Assembly (NCBI GenBank): GCA_905250025.1
Contig: CAJNOJ010000182.1
Coordinates: forward strand, 1 to 64,000
Origin: Adineta ricciae
Taxonomy: Eukaryota > Rotifera > Eurotatoria > Adinetida > Adinetidae
Reading direction: 5' to 3'
DNA: 64,000 bases
Below, piece by piece: positions 1 to 10,297 of the stretch. Within the stretch, counting starts at the first letter, position 1; every line of letters begins with the position of its first letter. A model generated the notes under the pieces. It worked only from the letters and a program-made list of their open reading frames with translations, was not told the origin of the DNA and searched no databases. Both the position numbers and the translations under genes were made by a program.

Positions 1-19
1 TGCTCACAATTGAAATGCT

Positions 20-916
20 TCATATCCACCATGCTGGCTCACTTCCATGTTGCCATTGAATATCATTGATGTTTCTCTCTCCTATATGTTCTGACTTTTT
101 TTCTAAAACAACAAGTCCACCGCCCCCAACTTGATTGCTTTCGATTTGTTGATCGACTATATTATAAAATTCCTGTTCCACAATGTGATATTCTTTGCGT
201 TGATTCCAATCGTGAATGAATAATTTTGCATGAGAGCCGTTCAGTTGTTTCAAAACAGCATAGGCAACTTGAGGTCGAGCACGTCCATCAATGAATACAA
301 AATCGAATTTTCTCTCGCGAAAATATACTGAGAGAAAATCTACATAATCGCGATACATTCGATATGTGCTTCGTCCGCCAGTAGCCCATAAACGATAAGC
401 TGTGAACGAGTAGGCATTTCGTGGTACACAATATATTTCAATTTGTGATGAAGATTGAGATTGTGACGAAGCATTTTGTTCATAAGTGCTTTTAATATAG
501 AATCCGACAGAGTTACGACCCATGTAAAAGATCTTTACAGATCGCTGTGGTTGACTAGCAGCCATACGTTCAAGTTCACGACAATAATCAAGACTATGTT
601 CAATACTTATATAATGATCAACATAGGTACTGAAGAAAAATGTACTACTCCCAGCACCATATTCAACCATACTAATCGGTCGTTTACTAAATAGAAATTC
701 GTTCATAGCTTCACACTGAGTTCTACATTGAATCGGAATATGCGAATGTTCAAAGTTTGTTTCGTACCTGTTTTCGTTTTTATACTCTTGGATGTATTTT
801 ACCATCAACGCTTGTTCCCTTGGATCCATCCATGCTTGGTTTGGTGGAAGTCGTGTGAATAGGAGATACACTTCCCAACAGATTCTTTTGATGATATTGA
901 ATATGAACATAAACAT
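20..916 (-). CDS. SAM-dependent methyltransferase-like membrane-anchored protein
   Basis: 298-aa protein in one exon. An in-frame TTG lies further upstream, but the first ATG (916) opens a hydrophobic N-terminal stretch (residues 1-20) that could be a signal anchor. Residues 83-92 (VEYGAGSSTF) resemble the glycine-rich SAM-binding motif I of class I methyltransferases. FDFVFIDGRARP (about 204-215) and LFIHDW resemble motifs IV and VI. Substrate is unknown. A splice-acceptor-like CTTAG after a long pyrimidine run sits 20 nt upstream of the ATG, so the mRNA may be trans-spliced or have a 5' UTR intron. The fold is inferred from motifs only; the gene could be one of the many uncharacterised rotifer methyltransferase-like proteins. 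Confidence 0.6.
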   Translation of the reverse strand: MFMFIFNIIKRICWEVYLLFTRLPPNQAWMDPREQALMVKYIQEYKNENRYETNFEHSHIPIQCRTQCEAMNEFLFSKRPISMVEYGAGSSTFFFSTYVDHYISIEHSLDYCRELERMAASQPQRSVKIFYMGRNSVGFYIKSTYEQNASSQSQSSSQIEIYCVPRNAYSFTAYRLWATGGRSTYRMYRDYVDFLSVYFRERKFDFVFIDGRARPQVAYAVLKQLNGSHAKLFIHDWNQRKEYHIVEQEFYNIVDQQIESNQVGGGGLVVLEKKSEHIGERNINDIQWQHGSEPAWWI

Positions 917-2074
917 TCGTGCGGGAACTTTTACGACTAAGAGAGAAAGAAACAAAGAATGTGATCGCAAGTGAGACTTGTAAAACTTTTCTTCCTTTCT
1001 AAATACATCGAAAAGAAAGAAAAAAACCCATCACAACTATAGACAGTAAAAACAAATGCAAATATCTCAATCAGATTGAAAAATGAAGTGAGAGAGAGAG
1101 AAATAGTTGAATACAATATCTGTGAGAAGAAATGTGTTTCGGTTTCTTTTCTCTTTTTCATAAACACGAATGAATCAAAAAGAATGAATCAATAAAATAG
1201 GACACGAAGCGATATTTTGTAAATGCCCTTCACGTAACTTGTTAATGTATGAGTAATGATCAATACATTTCGTATTGCAATAATATACGAATAATATCGA
1301 TGTATATCGATGCGAATAGAAGAGGAGGAAGACGCGTTTGCTCTCTATTCAATTCAAGTTTTACCGCCTTTCAATAAAGATACGTATAAAGTCGTGATAA
1401 TGGAGAAAAATATGAGTCTTTCGTACATTTCACTTGTTTTTTTCCGATGAAAACAGAATGGATGTTTGCTTTGGCGATTTTCAATTGTTTCTTTCCATTA
1501 GCAAACAACAGCTGTGTGACGAACATGGCTTTGCATTTCTTTTCTATTTCCGAGTAAAACGAGTACTTAAAAACTAAAACTTACGAGAAAAATCTTCGCT
1601 TGCCGATAAATTTCACTCGAAAAGATCCTCTCTACAAACTTGACTTCCTATGAACTCTATTATTTTTTTTCTGTAGTAATGGATGCCACAAATATAAATA
1701 ACATGGCAAGAAGAAATGTCGATTATTTTCTTCTAATAAAACGAAAGAATAAACTTTAAAATGATAGCATACTTTCTAATGAATAATAGATTTTTTCACA
1801 TCTTTCCTTCTCTTTGTCAAAACTTTCATAATCCGTCCATCGTGTATCATCAAATAATAGCATAAAATAGTATTAGCTGTTGTTTTCCAGGTAGCGGAAA
1901 CGATGATTGGTTCGCTCTCGCAAAGCGGATACTTTTGACAAAAACACTGAGTTTATATTAGGCACGTTGATAGAAAGAAAGAAAAGAAAGGAAAAAATGG
2001 AGAAATCTTCGGTATAATTATAGTAGACACATCGGTAGTTACTTTTTGCTTTTCAGTTCTTTTTTTCTCTTGAC
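917..2074. other. Intergenic region between divergent genes
   Basis: About 1.16 kb of AT-rich sequence between the methyltransferase-like gene (-) and the acetyltransferase gene (+). It probably contains both promoters. No coding signature was seen. A TTTTCAG acceptor-like site ends at 2056, just before the acetyltransferase start. Confidence 0.6.
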
Positions 2075-2752
2075 ATGGCTGACAGTGAATATGCGTATGA
2101 GATTGTTACGAATGAAAACGATGCACGTGAATGTGCGCGTCTCATTGCCGAAGAATTCTCTGCACACAATCCTATCACATGCTTCGATCAGATCTCTCCC
2201 GGATGTTTCTACGATCACTGTTCATGGCCATTGATGAAAGATATGCTAGCCGAACACTTGTCGCTTCTTGCACGACATCGTTCAACTGGTGAAATCGTCG
2301 GAGCAACGATTGCTGGTGATTTCTTTCTAGAACATCAACGAAAACATTTACGTGATATTTCAAATATATCGTCTACGATTGCAATCGATGATTTACTTCA
2401 TGAAATGGATGATCTATTTGTGGCACGAGATTTTGGACAAGAGTTGCAAAGCAATACGGTTTTACACATTCCATTTTGCGCAGTTCGATCTCAACATGGT
2501 GGAAAAGGTATCGTTACACGAATGATCCGAAATGTATGTGACAACGCACGGCAGAAACAAGGTTTTCAGTATCTTCTCGGTCAAACCACTCATCAAGCCA
2601 CACGGCATGTATGGATAAAAAACCTCGGCGGAAAAGAAGTAACAATTGTCGATCCGACAACATGGATATGGAAGAAAAATGGCAAAGATTCATCATGTCC
2701 ATATAAAGATTATGAAGGGGGTCCAATACCAAACATTCTTGTTAAATTGTAG
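2075..2752 (+). CDS. GNAT N-acetyltransferase, arylalkylamine/dopamine NAT-like
   Basis: 225-aa single-exon protein. Residues 138-151 (RSQHGGKGIVTRMI) match the acetyl-CoA pyrophosphate-binding R/Q-x-x-G-x-G/A motif of the GNAT superfamily. A beta-strand ending in FCAVRS precedes it, as in insect-type arylalkylamine N-acetyltransferases. Length agrees with that family (about 210-240 aa). It probably transfers acetyl from acetyl-CoA to an amine substrate in the cytosol; the substrate cannot be told. An acceptor-like TTTTCAG lies 18 nt before the ATG. A second ORF start at 2046 in another frame is a shadow. Confidence 0.8.
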   Translation: MADSEYAYEIVTNENDARECARLIAEEFSAHNPITCFDQISPGCFYDHCSWPLMKDMLAEHLSLLARHRSTGEIVGATIAGDFFLEHQRKHLRDISNISSTIAIDDLLHEMDDLFVARDFGQELQSNTVLHIPFCAVRSQHGGKGIVTRMIRNVCDNARQKQGFQYLLGQTTHQATRHVWIKNLGGKEVTIVDPTTWIWKKNGKDSSCPYKDYEGGPIPNILVKL

Positions 2753-3224
2753 ACCTATGATACACATTTATACTACTCTTGCTCTTTCATACTACCGCAC
2801 TTTCAATAAGTCTACTTGAGTTTTTGAAATCATGAAATTTTCTTGTAATGATTCGCTAAATTAGGAAACGTCTGTTATACCGTTTTACCTTTCGATAATT
2901 TATCTAAAATAAATACATATTTCATTTTGGTGAAGTTCCACGCACATCGAGCAAAATGAATATAAGTATTCTCTTTCTTGAGCATGTAGCGTAATTCAGC
3001 ACTACATAGAACAAATGAATTTAAGAATGCTCCAGCTGAAGTGATCAGTCACGTTCGAGTCTACCTGGAAAATGCACCGAATGAAATGTCTCATGAAGAG
3101 CAAATACCTAGTAATCTAGGGTGAAGCACATTTATTCATTTATTTATTGATAGAGAAAGAAAAACAAGGTAAAGCATGAATAGAGAAAGCGTTTATAGAA
3201 AGTAAAATTTCATCCAGTCCATTT
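2753..3224. other. Intergenic region
   Basis: AT-rich sequence holding the 3' flanks of two convergent genes (acetyltransferase on +, Ly6-like on -). No coding pattern or structured RNA was seen. Confidence 0.55.
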
Positions 3225-3662
3225 CTAAAAGAAGACCTTGAGCACTGAGATCGCGAGTAGAAAACCCAAGGTATTCTTTTGAGCACTATTACACAGATTA
3301 GTTTGACAACACCACTGTAAAGCACCAGCTGTGGTTGATGGTGTACAAGAAGCTGTTATATCCCGTACGACGCTGTTTGCCACCACCGTTTTCTAAGTTA
3401 CGAAGACATCGATAAACTCCATCGATGAATAATAACATCCTTACCCGGCAATAATAACTCGTATCATTTTGATATAATACACCAACATACGTCGGATTGA
3501 ATGGGTCGTTACAATTGCTACATGTGTAGCATACGATACCATTGGTGACTTGATTCCATGCTAGAATTAGTGTTGAACTGAGTTATTTCTATAGTTGAAG
3601 TCTTGCGAATACTTACTGAATAGAATACAGCAAATGAGAGATATTGATGAAAATGAAAACAT
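3225..3662 (-). CDS. Ly6/uPAR three-finger GPI-anchored protein (3 exons)
   Basis: Small spliced gene with exons 3617-3662, 3445-3560 and 3225-3392 and introns of 56 and 52 nt. Phases close exactly to give 109 aa. Residues 1-15 are a signal peptide. Eight cysteines (26, 29, 32, 53, 70, 82, 83, 88) end in CCQTNLCN, the C-terminal signature of the Ly6/three-finger fold. A hydrophobic tail (about 96-109) without a cytoplasmic segment suggests GPI anchoring. Family members are cell-surface adhesion or receptor-modulating proteins; the ligand here is unknown. No single reading frame shows the gene, so an ORF scan misses it. The ATG at 3662 is preferred over a longer ORF start at 3757 because only it gives a frame through both introns. 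Confidence 0.8.
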
Positions 3663-4179
3663 GTGTATTTGTTGAGAGAGCGGAATGAAGAAATGAGAGT
3701 GGATAAAGCTATGCCGAGATATAAAAATAAAACGATGAGAAGATATTTCTCATCCATACGATCGTTTTCGATTGATGATGTGAAAAATATGTGTCATGAA
3801 AATGTTAGATAGGTTTTTATGCCGTGCACGTATTTTTTATTTTTATTTAGAGAATATCACTGGAATCGACTGACACCGAACACCATGATTAGAATCAAGT
3901 CGACGCATGTCCCTTATTCGATGGATAACAATCATTCTATCGATTAACTGGTAAATCAAAAGTTTTTCTTACAAAAAAGTTCGTTTGATTTCGTTTTTGG
4001 ACTCAATCAATCGTAAATGTCCTTTTAACAATATGCAAATCGCGAGATTTATAAAAGATCAAACAAGAAATTTGACGATATGTGAATATGCTAATACATT
4101 TCGATTCGCGATGTTTGTCGTAACCTTGAATTCTATCACTTCATTTATTGAATTAAGCGTTGTTACAATTTTACATATA
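3663..4179. other. Intergenic region
   Basis: Between the Ly6-like gene start and the PARP-like gene end (both minus). AT-rich; short ORFs show no recognisable protein pattern. Confidence 0.55.
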
Positions 4180-5100
4180 CTAAACATAGTCATATTGGAC
4201 AATATATTCTGGATATGACTGATACGGATTAAATATGCAAAACATATCATTCATCGCATCATCCCTATGAAACACCGAATGAAAATCTTGCGGAATTGAT
4301 TTCAGTCCAAAGCCGCCTTTTACTGAATTGCCGAGAAGAACTCGACAAACAAATAATTCTCGTCGATGAGCAGTTCGCTTCAACACATATGGATCATTGT
4401 TCGAATAAGATGCGTTGACGGCGAAATAGACACCGTCACCAATAGAACCGTTTGGACAGAAACTATGATAGAATCCATGATGGATGATAAGTTTCTGTTG
4501 CGTTGGTGACGATGTTCCGTGAATAAGATGCTGAATATTATTTGGAATAGTTTTATGTAGTTCTTGAAAGATGTGCCAAAGTCGAAGATTTTGAATACGT
4601 GTTATCGAATGAATAACCACGACCGTCTTCTGGAGAGATTTCGAAAAGTATTTCGACAGATCATGAAATTCCTGCGACGCTCGTGGAAGAGATATCAACT
4701 GAACTGGTGCTTCATTCAACGACATCGCAATCCAATTCGACGGGCATGATGCAGAAGAATTGGAATTCGCTAAAATCCGTATGTTCCATTCTTGATTTAA
4801 AGTGTCCCAAACTGAATTATCGACCAAAGGCGTTCCTTTCGCATGCATTTGTGCTAAAAAGTCAACCAAGTTTTTCAATTCCTTTTCCGTTTTCTTCATC
4901 GCAAAACTATACGGATCAGCTTTTAACTGCGTGGCTTCGTAATTAACACTATCCAGCACTTTATCGTAGATCTCATTCGAAACGATAGACTGTCCGTTCT
5001 TCCATGCGGTACTCAGCTCTTCTTCTAATTGATAGAGGTCATTCAATTGTAAACCATTTAAGTATTCGAAACCCGCAGCTTTTAGCTTCGCTCCATGCAT
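4180..5100 (-). CDS. PARP-family mono-ADP-ribosyltransferase
   Basis: 306 aa from the first ATG (5100); the frame is open upstream to a TTG at 5241 but has no earlier ATG. The C-terminal 150 residues form a PARP catalytic domain. LIHGTSS (His194) and GDGVYFA (Tyr225) are the NAD-binding His and Tyr. The segment ending SYPEYIVQY aligns with tankyrase/PARP10-type C-termini. Counting back from the PEY motif, the position of the catalytic Glu is Met286, so the triad reads H-Y-M. In the family a non-Glu residue here goes with mono- rather than poly-ADP-ribosylation. The first 150 residues are not recognised: no WWE, macro or zinc finger was seen. Likely an intracellular NAD-dependent transferase of PARP7/10/11/12/14 type. 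Confidence 0.85.
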   Translation of the reverse strand: MHGAKLKAAGFEYLNGLQLNDLYQLEEELSTAWKNGQSIVSNEIYDKVLDSVNYEATQLKADPYSFAMKKTEKELKNLVDFLAQMHAKGTPLVDNSVWDTLNQEWNIRILANSNSSASCPSNWIAMSLNEAPVQLISLPRASQEFHDLSKYFSKSLQKTVVVIHSITRIQNLRLWHIFQELHKTIPNNIQHLIHGTSSPTQQKLIIHHGFYHSFCPNGSIGDGVYFAVNASYSNNDPYVLKRTAHRRELFVCRVLLGNSVKGGFGLKSIPQDFHSVFHRDDAMNDMFCIFNPYQSYPEYIVQYDYV

Positions 5101-5425
5101 TCTTGTTTTGTTGTAAAAATAACCCAGTTTACACAGATTTATATTTGCCAACGGACGAAGAAAAACAAAGTCAAAACGTATTACACGCTGCTTGTGAAAG
5201 AGAGGTAAATATAGACTGTGCTTCGACCAAAAGCAACACACAATTGTGTTAAGGAAAGATTTGCTATTTCGTTTTCATATTTATTTATTTCAGTGAAGAT
5301 AAAAATATAAAGAGAAAAAAAATGCAGTACATATAAAGCGAACTCCTAATCATCTGTTCACAAATTTGTTTTGTATTTGAGCTGAGTATTATGAATGAAG
5401 TAAAAGCAGAGGGTTTGTTATTCTT
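5101..5425. other. Intergenic region
   Basis: Upstream flank of the PARP-like gene and downstream flank of the VWA gene. AT-rich; no feature recognised. Confidence 0.5.
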
Positions 5426-7416
5426 TTAAAATCGCCGATAGTTATTGTTATTGTTATTTCCCCATTCATCAAGTTGATCCATTTGTGTGTCAACGGAGCC
5501 AAGTAAAGCTTTGGCAACGTAATCTCCAAATGAAAATGGAAAATTCGGTCCACGTGTGCGACGAATTTCTTCTCGTTCACTCTTATAATCATCAACAACA
5601 TCTACATTCATCATATTACGATCCCATTGTGATAAATAGGATACGCTGGATTCGTCATCGGTACACGCAAGAAATGTTACATAGGTTGTGTTTGCTTGAC
5701 GTTCATTGCGCATCAAATTTTCTAAACTTTGTATGTCAACATTACCATTGGCATCGGTTGGTGCGCCATCAGTTGCAACGAAGACAAGTAGACGCTTGTC
5801 ACTACCAGGTTTGCTTGCTGCTGATTGAAATATACGGCGTAGAGCTGATGTCAGCGGTGTTAGACCACTGGGGCGTTCACTGAAAGATTCAATAACTTGT
5901 CGAGTATCGGTTACGTTCAGCATAGGTCGACGGTTGAGAAAGTGAACATCGACACCATTCGAATCGAATACAGTACCGATTTCAATAACGATTTGTACAA
6001 TAGATCGTAGTTCATCCCATCGTGTGCCGTTCGTTCCGTCAACTGGCGTATTCATAGAACCGGAATCGTCACAAAGAACGACAATTTCGAATTGTTGAAG
6101 AATATTCAGTCGCTGAGCCAGTTGATCACCGATTTCATATCGACCTGCTATCGCACGAAGACGTTCATTCACTAAATAATTTCAATTGGTATTTTACGTC
6201 TTATTTTTCAATGACTTCTATAGAATAAAGCTTACTTTGTCCTGGTCCTCCATATGAATTAGCATTATATCCCGGACCTACACATAAAAATCGTATTCGT
6301 ATAAGATACACTACAGCTAATCAGAAATAACCACTAGCCTTGTGGTGGATAAGCATTATAGGGACTTTGATATGGTTGTTGTTGTTGTTGTTGCTGTTGG
6401 TTATAAGGTGAATAGCCTCCATAACCGCCTATTACACAATCAAGCGTGAGTTAGATAGAGCATTAGTTTACAATCCATGTCTTTCGAGTGCAAGCAGAAT
6501 CGAATCTACTAGCAGGAGAAAGATGGTTTACCTTGATTTTGTTGTGGGTTAGCATTATATGGACTTTGATATGGTGGTGGTGGTGGTGGTTGTTGTTGTT
6601 GTTGTGGAGGATAGCCACCTACAAATGATCATTATTTATAGGAGAAACGTTAATAAATTGTGGTTTACCTTGTTGAGGACCGTATGGATTTTGATAATTA
6701 GAATTACCTAAAGAAGTACTTAGGTTTTCTTTCACTTGATATTTTATTTTTGTTACCTTGCTGAGGAAGATAGGGATTCGATGGTCGATAGGGATTCTGA
6801 TTGTTCGGAAAACCTACAAAATATTTAAAAGCATTATTTTCAATTATATAAATCAATTATTACCTTGCTGTGGTGGATAGGAGTTTGATGGGCCATATGG
6901 ATTTTGATAGCCGCTATTACCTAGAATAAATTGCATTTAGATAGAAGTTCTTTTTCAAACATTGAACGAACTTGGTGGTGGCTGATTATTACCAGGGAAT
7001 CCAGATGGTTGATTAGAATTCGAATATGGATTCGATTGAGGCGGATACGGTCCTTGTTGATAACCACCACCTCCTGAAAGAAATAAAACAGATATTGAAC
7101 ATTTATCTAATGATAACTAATTTGGCTAGCCTTGCTGAGGCGGTGGTTGTTGTCCAACTTGTGGAAGAGAGTAAGACGAAAAATTGCCTTGTTTCGGTGG
7201 TTGATTATTTGATCCATAAGGATTGTTATAAGGTGGCAATGATGCCTGAGGACCTGATGGGTACGGTGGTTGTTGATTTGATGGTTGTGCCATCATACTG
7301 GAGAATCCAATAGGTTGTGATCCACCTGTATTTCCTAACGCCGAAGGATTTGATGACGATGGTGGTTGTGGTGGTGCTGATGGTTGTGGATTGCCTTGAC
7401 CAATATTTGGATACAT
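5426..7416 (-). CDS. VWA-domain protein with Pro/Gln/Tyr-rich N-terminus (9 exons)
   Basis: Exons 7131-7416, 6972-7073, 6864-6920, 6757-6813, 6669-6707, 6532-6618, 6339-6428, 6236-6277 and 5426-6171 join to a 501-aa protein. All eight introns are phase 1. Residues 1-253 are low-complexity P/Q/Y/N/G-rich, built from mini-exons encoding variants of GYQNPYGPSNSYPPQQ. The last exon encodes a VWA domain with a MIDAS-type metal site (DDSGSM, about 288-293) and a later TDGAPTD segment. Two introns (7074-7130 and 6278-6338) begin with GC, both in the context AAG|GCTAG. No signal peptide, so probably cytosolic. Function is unknown; a prion-like or phase-separating N-terminus with a protein-binding VWA is an inference. 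Confidence 0.8.
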
Positions 7417-7915
7417 AGTCAACTTTCACGTATCAATTGTTTAAGAATAATTTTATGAATAAGACGCACTCAATACTTTTATATTTTTGATACAGCTTGC
7501 GTTGTTGTTTTTCTTCTTTTCTGCCTTCATTATGACTCATCTCTCTCTCTTCAGTTTATTTAGCAAGGCCGTCAGTATTAAAGAAAGGAAAAACGAACGA
7601 GAAAAGAAGAGGAAGGAGAGGCAAATAATGACGACGAGGTAGAACATTATTGTCATAGTAACCAATAAGAAATTTTAGATGTAACAAGAATAATCATGAC
7701 GCATGTGCTTCATACGTCAGTGGTTTGCATAACATGATAAAGCCTTCTGTCCCTCGTAACGAGCATCCCCACTGACGTCAGTTTCATAGGACGTATTGCT
7801 CATATTGGAAGGATGTGAGTGGCAATAAGCATTCGAATTGAAAGTTAAAACATATAGTATCGTTTCATATTCATATTTTATTATGAATATAACAAAAACA
7901 AAACAAAACAATGAA
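7417..7915. other. Intergenic region
   Basis: Between RRP15 (3' end) and the VWA gene (5' end), both minus. It holds the candidate TATA box and a GA-rich stretch around 7560-7625. No coding pattern was seen. Confidence 0.5.
7476..7484 (-). promoter_or_regulatory. Candidate TATA box for the VWA gene
   Basis: ATATAAAAG on the minus strand, about 60 nt upstream of the ATG at 7416. No splice-acceptor-like site lies near this ATG, unlike many neighbours, which fits an ordinary promoter. Confidence 0.35.
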
Positions 7916-8597
7916 TTAATCATCATCATCACTATTATCTTGAACACTTGCCATCAGATCATCTTGTAAGACATTCCATCTGACTGGTGTTGTGGCTGTT
8001 GTTGTTGTTGATTCAATCTACAAACAGATACACTCTTAATATGTTCTGCTCACAAAAGCACATTCTCTTTTACCTTCGATGGATTCTTCTTCATTATTTT
8101 GCATGAAACCTCATCCGAATCAATTGTCTTAAGCATATCAAGAAACTCTCCTTTGTTGATCGTCGTGTCTTTTTTCTCTTTCTTTGACGATGAACGATGC
8201 TGTTGTTGCTGTTGTTTTCGAACAGTGTTGAACAACTGAACAATACCACGTGTCGCAACTCGTTGTAAAGCCTTTTCGAAATCTCGACCACGTGTTATAT
8301 CAAATGATTCGTAATTCATTGCGTCCCATTCGCGTCGCTAGAAAAAAAGAAAGTTAAGTATCGACTTGTTCGCAACATTTTCACATAGTTTACTCGACGT
8401 TTTTTCGTTCGTTCGCTAAATGTTGGTTTGGGTTCCCTGTCCTGTATTTGATCAGCTTTCTTTTCCTTCTTTTTTGGATCTACTCGTTCGACAATTTGAC
8501 CACTTTCGCCAACGATTTCGAAGACATTTTTCGGTAAAGTCTTCTTGGGCTGTTTCTTCTTTTTCTTTATTTTCAACGACTCTCCTTCGAGTTTCAT
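7916..8597 (-). CDS. RRP15: RRP15-like ribosomal RNA processing protein (3 exons)
   Basis: Exons 8394-8597, 8074-8337 and 7916-8017, introns of 56 nt each, 189 aa. The N-terminus is lysine-rich, as expected for a nucleolar protein. The signature lies at residues 89-108: EKALQRVATRGIVQLFNTVR, close to the conserved block of RRP15 that precedes the 'FLDML' segment. The C-terminus (WNVLQDDLM, then an acidic DDDD tail) also matches the family. RRP15 acts in 60S pre-rRNA processing. The protein is shorter than the human form (about 280 aa). TTTTCAG directly abuts the ATG, and only 113 nt separate it from the MsrB stop upstream, leaving little room for a promoter. Confidence 0.88.
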
Positions 8598-8710
8598 CTG
8601 AAAAGAAAAATTGATCGAAACTGAGCATTTTATATATAGGACATTTTCCGCAAAGAAAGAGAATGAGAAGAAGAAAAAAAAGAACATTCGTTGAACGGAT
8701 TTAAAAAGCA

Positions 8711-9203
8711 CTAGTTTTTCTTTTGAAATTTCAATGAAGCCGAGTTAACGCAATGACGCTGTTGAACTAATTTGCCATTACTATCGCGCAGACCTTCACC
8801 TTCGAATACATGACCTAAATGTCCATCGCAATTGCCACAGAGAATTTCTTCTCGATGACCATCGGCATCTTTTTGTCGTCGAACTGCTGTGCCTAATGAC
8901 GAACTAAATGCTGGCCATCCACAATGTGAATTGAATTTGGACGATGAACTAATCATTGGTATATCAGAATGAGAATAGACATAAATCTCTATCGACTTAC
9001 TCGTAAAGATCTTGACCACAGCCAGAACATTTGTAAACGCCTTCTTCGAAATGTTTGTCATATGCACCGGTTCCCGGATACTCGGTGTCTTTTTTTCGTA
9101 GTATACGATATTGTTCAGGCGTTAGTTTAGCTTTCCATTCTGCATCGGTCAGATTCATCGGAGGTAATTGTTGCTGTTGTCTATCGTTTGAGGATGCAGA
9201 CAT
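8711..9203 (-). CDS. MSRB: Peptide-methionine (R)-S-oxide reductase MsrB (2 exons)
   Basis: Exons 9001-9203 and 8711-8948 with a 52-nt intron give 146 aa. LTPEQYRILRKKDTEYPGTG (28-47) and GWPAF are hallmark MsrB segments. Zinc cysteines are C59/C62 and C105/C108, and the catalytic cysteine is C134 in RHCVNSASL. The enzyme reduces methionine-R-sulfoxide in proteins, usually with thioredoxin. No convincing targeting peptide, so probably cytosolic. An acceptor-like TTTTTCAG lies 7 nt before the ATG. The gene lies 90 nt downstream of the TMEM254-like gene and 113 nt upstream of RRP15, all on the minus strand. Catalytically complete as far as can be seen. Confidence 0.93.
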
Positions 9204-9293
9204 GCTTTATCTGAAAAAGATTATTTGATTAGATGAAAATATGGAATTACAAAAATCACGAGTCAATTAGGCGTACGAAATGCAGAATTACAA

Positions 9294-9635
9294 TCAACGT
9301 TGTCGAACATATCCTTTGAGTATCATCAATGAAGGAAAACCTAGAATGAATGTTTGTATCATCCATAAGAAAGTCGATTGTTGGTCAAGACGAAGTTGTT
9401 GACAAATTCGACGAGCAACAACTGCTTCATAGATATGAGCAATCACCGTTGACCAAAATACAACGACAAAAAGAGTACGATAGGTTACAATCAACGAAGA
9501 GAGGAAACTACCGAGACCTCCTAAACTGTGCAAAGGTAACAGCGATGGAAGATGCGCTAAAAGAAACACAATGGTAATTCCACTACCAATAATGATCCAC
9601 CAAAGGAGATGAGGCGATTGAAAACGATTAGCCAT
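9294..9635 (-). CDS. TMEM254-like membrane protein, copy a
   Basis: 113-aa intronless gene. Three hydrophobic segments (about 11-32, 45-66, 87-105) and the motif pattern TLFVVVFWSTVIAHIYEA followed by FILGFPSLMIL match TMEM254/DUF4499, a small eukaryotic family of unknown function. The ATG at 9635 directly follows ATTTCAG. It is a tandem paralogue of the gene at 9780-10136, 144 nt away in the same orientation. The two copies have diverged strongly and share mainly the topology and the bulky aromatic/His positions. Probably an endomembrane protein. Confidence 0.8.
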   Translation of the reverse strand: MANRFQSPHLLWWIIIGSGITIVFLLAHLPSLLPLHSLGGLGSFLSSLIVTYRTLFVVVFWSTVIAHIYEAVVARRICQQLRLDQQSTFLWMIQTFILGFPSLMILKGYVRQR

Positions 9636-9779
9636 CTGAAATGATCAAGTGAGAGACATTAAACAATAGCTTTATAATTTGTTCGAATATAGACGTTAGT
9701 TTGAATATGAATAGAGTTAATTGGGTAGAGAAATAAATTAATTAATAAGGAAATCTTTCGGAAAAGTTTTATTTACCAT

Positions 9780-10136
9780 TTACGCTGATTTGCGTTTTTC
9801 AGCTTCGTATCGTCTCAGTTTACCTAACGAAGGATAACCTAATAGTAGAGTTTGTCGACACCATCGCCAGGTATTCTCCGAGTCAATATTTAAACGTTTA
9901 CATATGCGCCAGGCTATTGTCGCTTCGAACACATGTAGAAACACTGAGACCCAAAATATCCATACAAGTAGAGTGTGATGATTGTATGCTAGATACTTGA
10001 GGAATGTACCTAGGAAACCCAGTGCATCGTAGGATACAATATGTCGCCAAAATGTTAAGATAGTTAAGACCAGAAGACCACCGTCACAAGGTATGTACCA
10101 TAATGGATTCGCCGACTGATAGAAATGATCGGTCAT
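9780..10136 (-). CDS. TMEM254-like membrane protein, copy b
   Basis: 118 aa, intronless. NHHTLLVWIFWVSVFLHVFE is close to the HHHTLL...W...H.GE block of TMEM254. The later QTLLLGYPSL corresponds to the family's QTF..G..SL. This copy is nearer to the vertebrate protein than copy a. The ATG at 10136 directly follows TTCTTTCAG. It lies 161 nt downstream of the eIF4E2 stop. Molecular role is unknown in the family. The basic C-terminus (RRYEAEKRKSA) resembles the lysine-rich tails that retain proteins in the ER, but this is only suggestive. Confidence 0.85.
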   Translation of the reverse strand: MTDHFYQSANPLWYIPCDGGLLVLTILTFWRHIVSYDALGFLGTFLKYLAYNHHTLLVWIFWVSVFLHVFEATIAWRICKRLNIDSENTWRWCRQTLLLGYPSLGKLRRYEAEKRKSA

Positions 10137-10297
10137 CTGAAAGAATAGTTTTTACAATGTTAATAACAAGACCAAAGATAACAGCTATAACTAGGAACAA
10201 GAGAAAACGAAAATAGCTGATAACAAAAACAATAACAACAAGAAGAAATATCAGCTGATATCTGTGTGTGTAGACATGCTCCTGCATAAGAGACTTT

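Noticed and set aside
937-1167. 76-codon minus-strand ORF upstream of the methyltransferase-like gene
   Set aside because: Phe/Ser/Lys-rich composition typical of random AT-rich sequence; it ends at the acceptor-like site of the downstream gene.
5485-5883. 132-codon plus-strand ORF
   Set aside because: Antisense of the VWA exon; no independent support.
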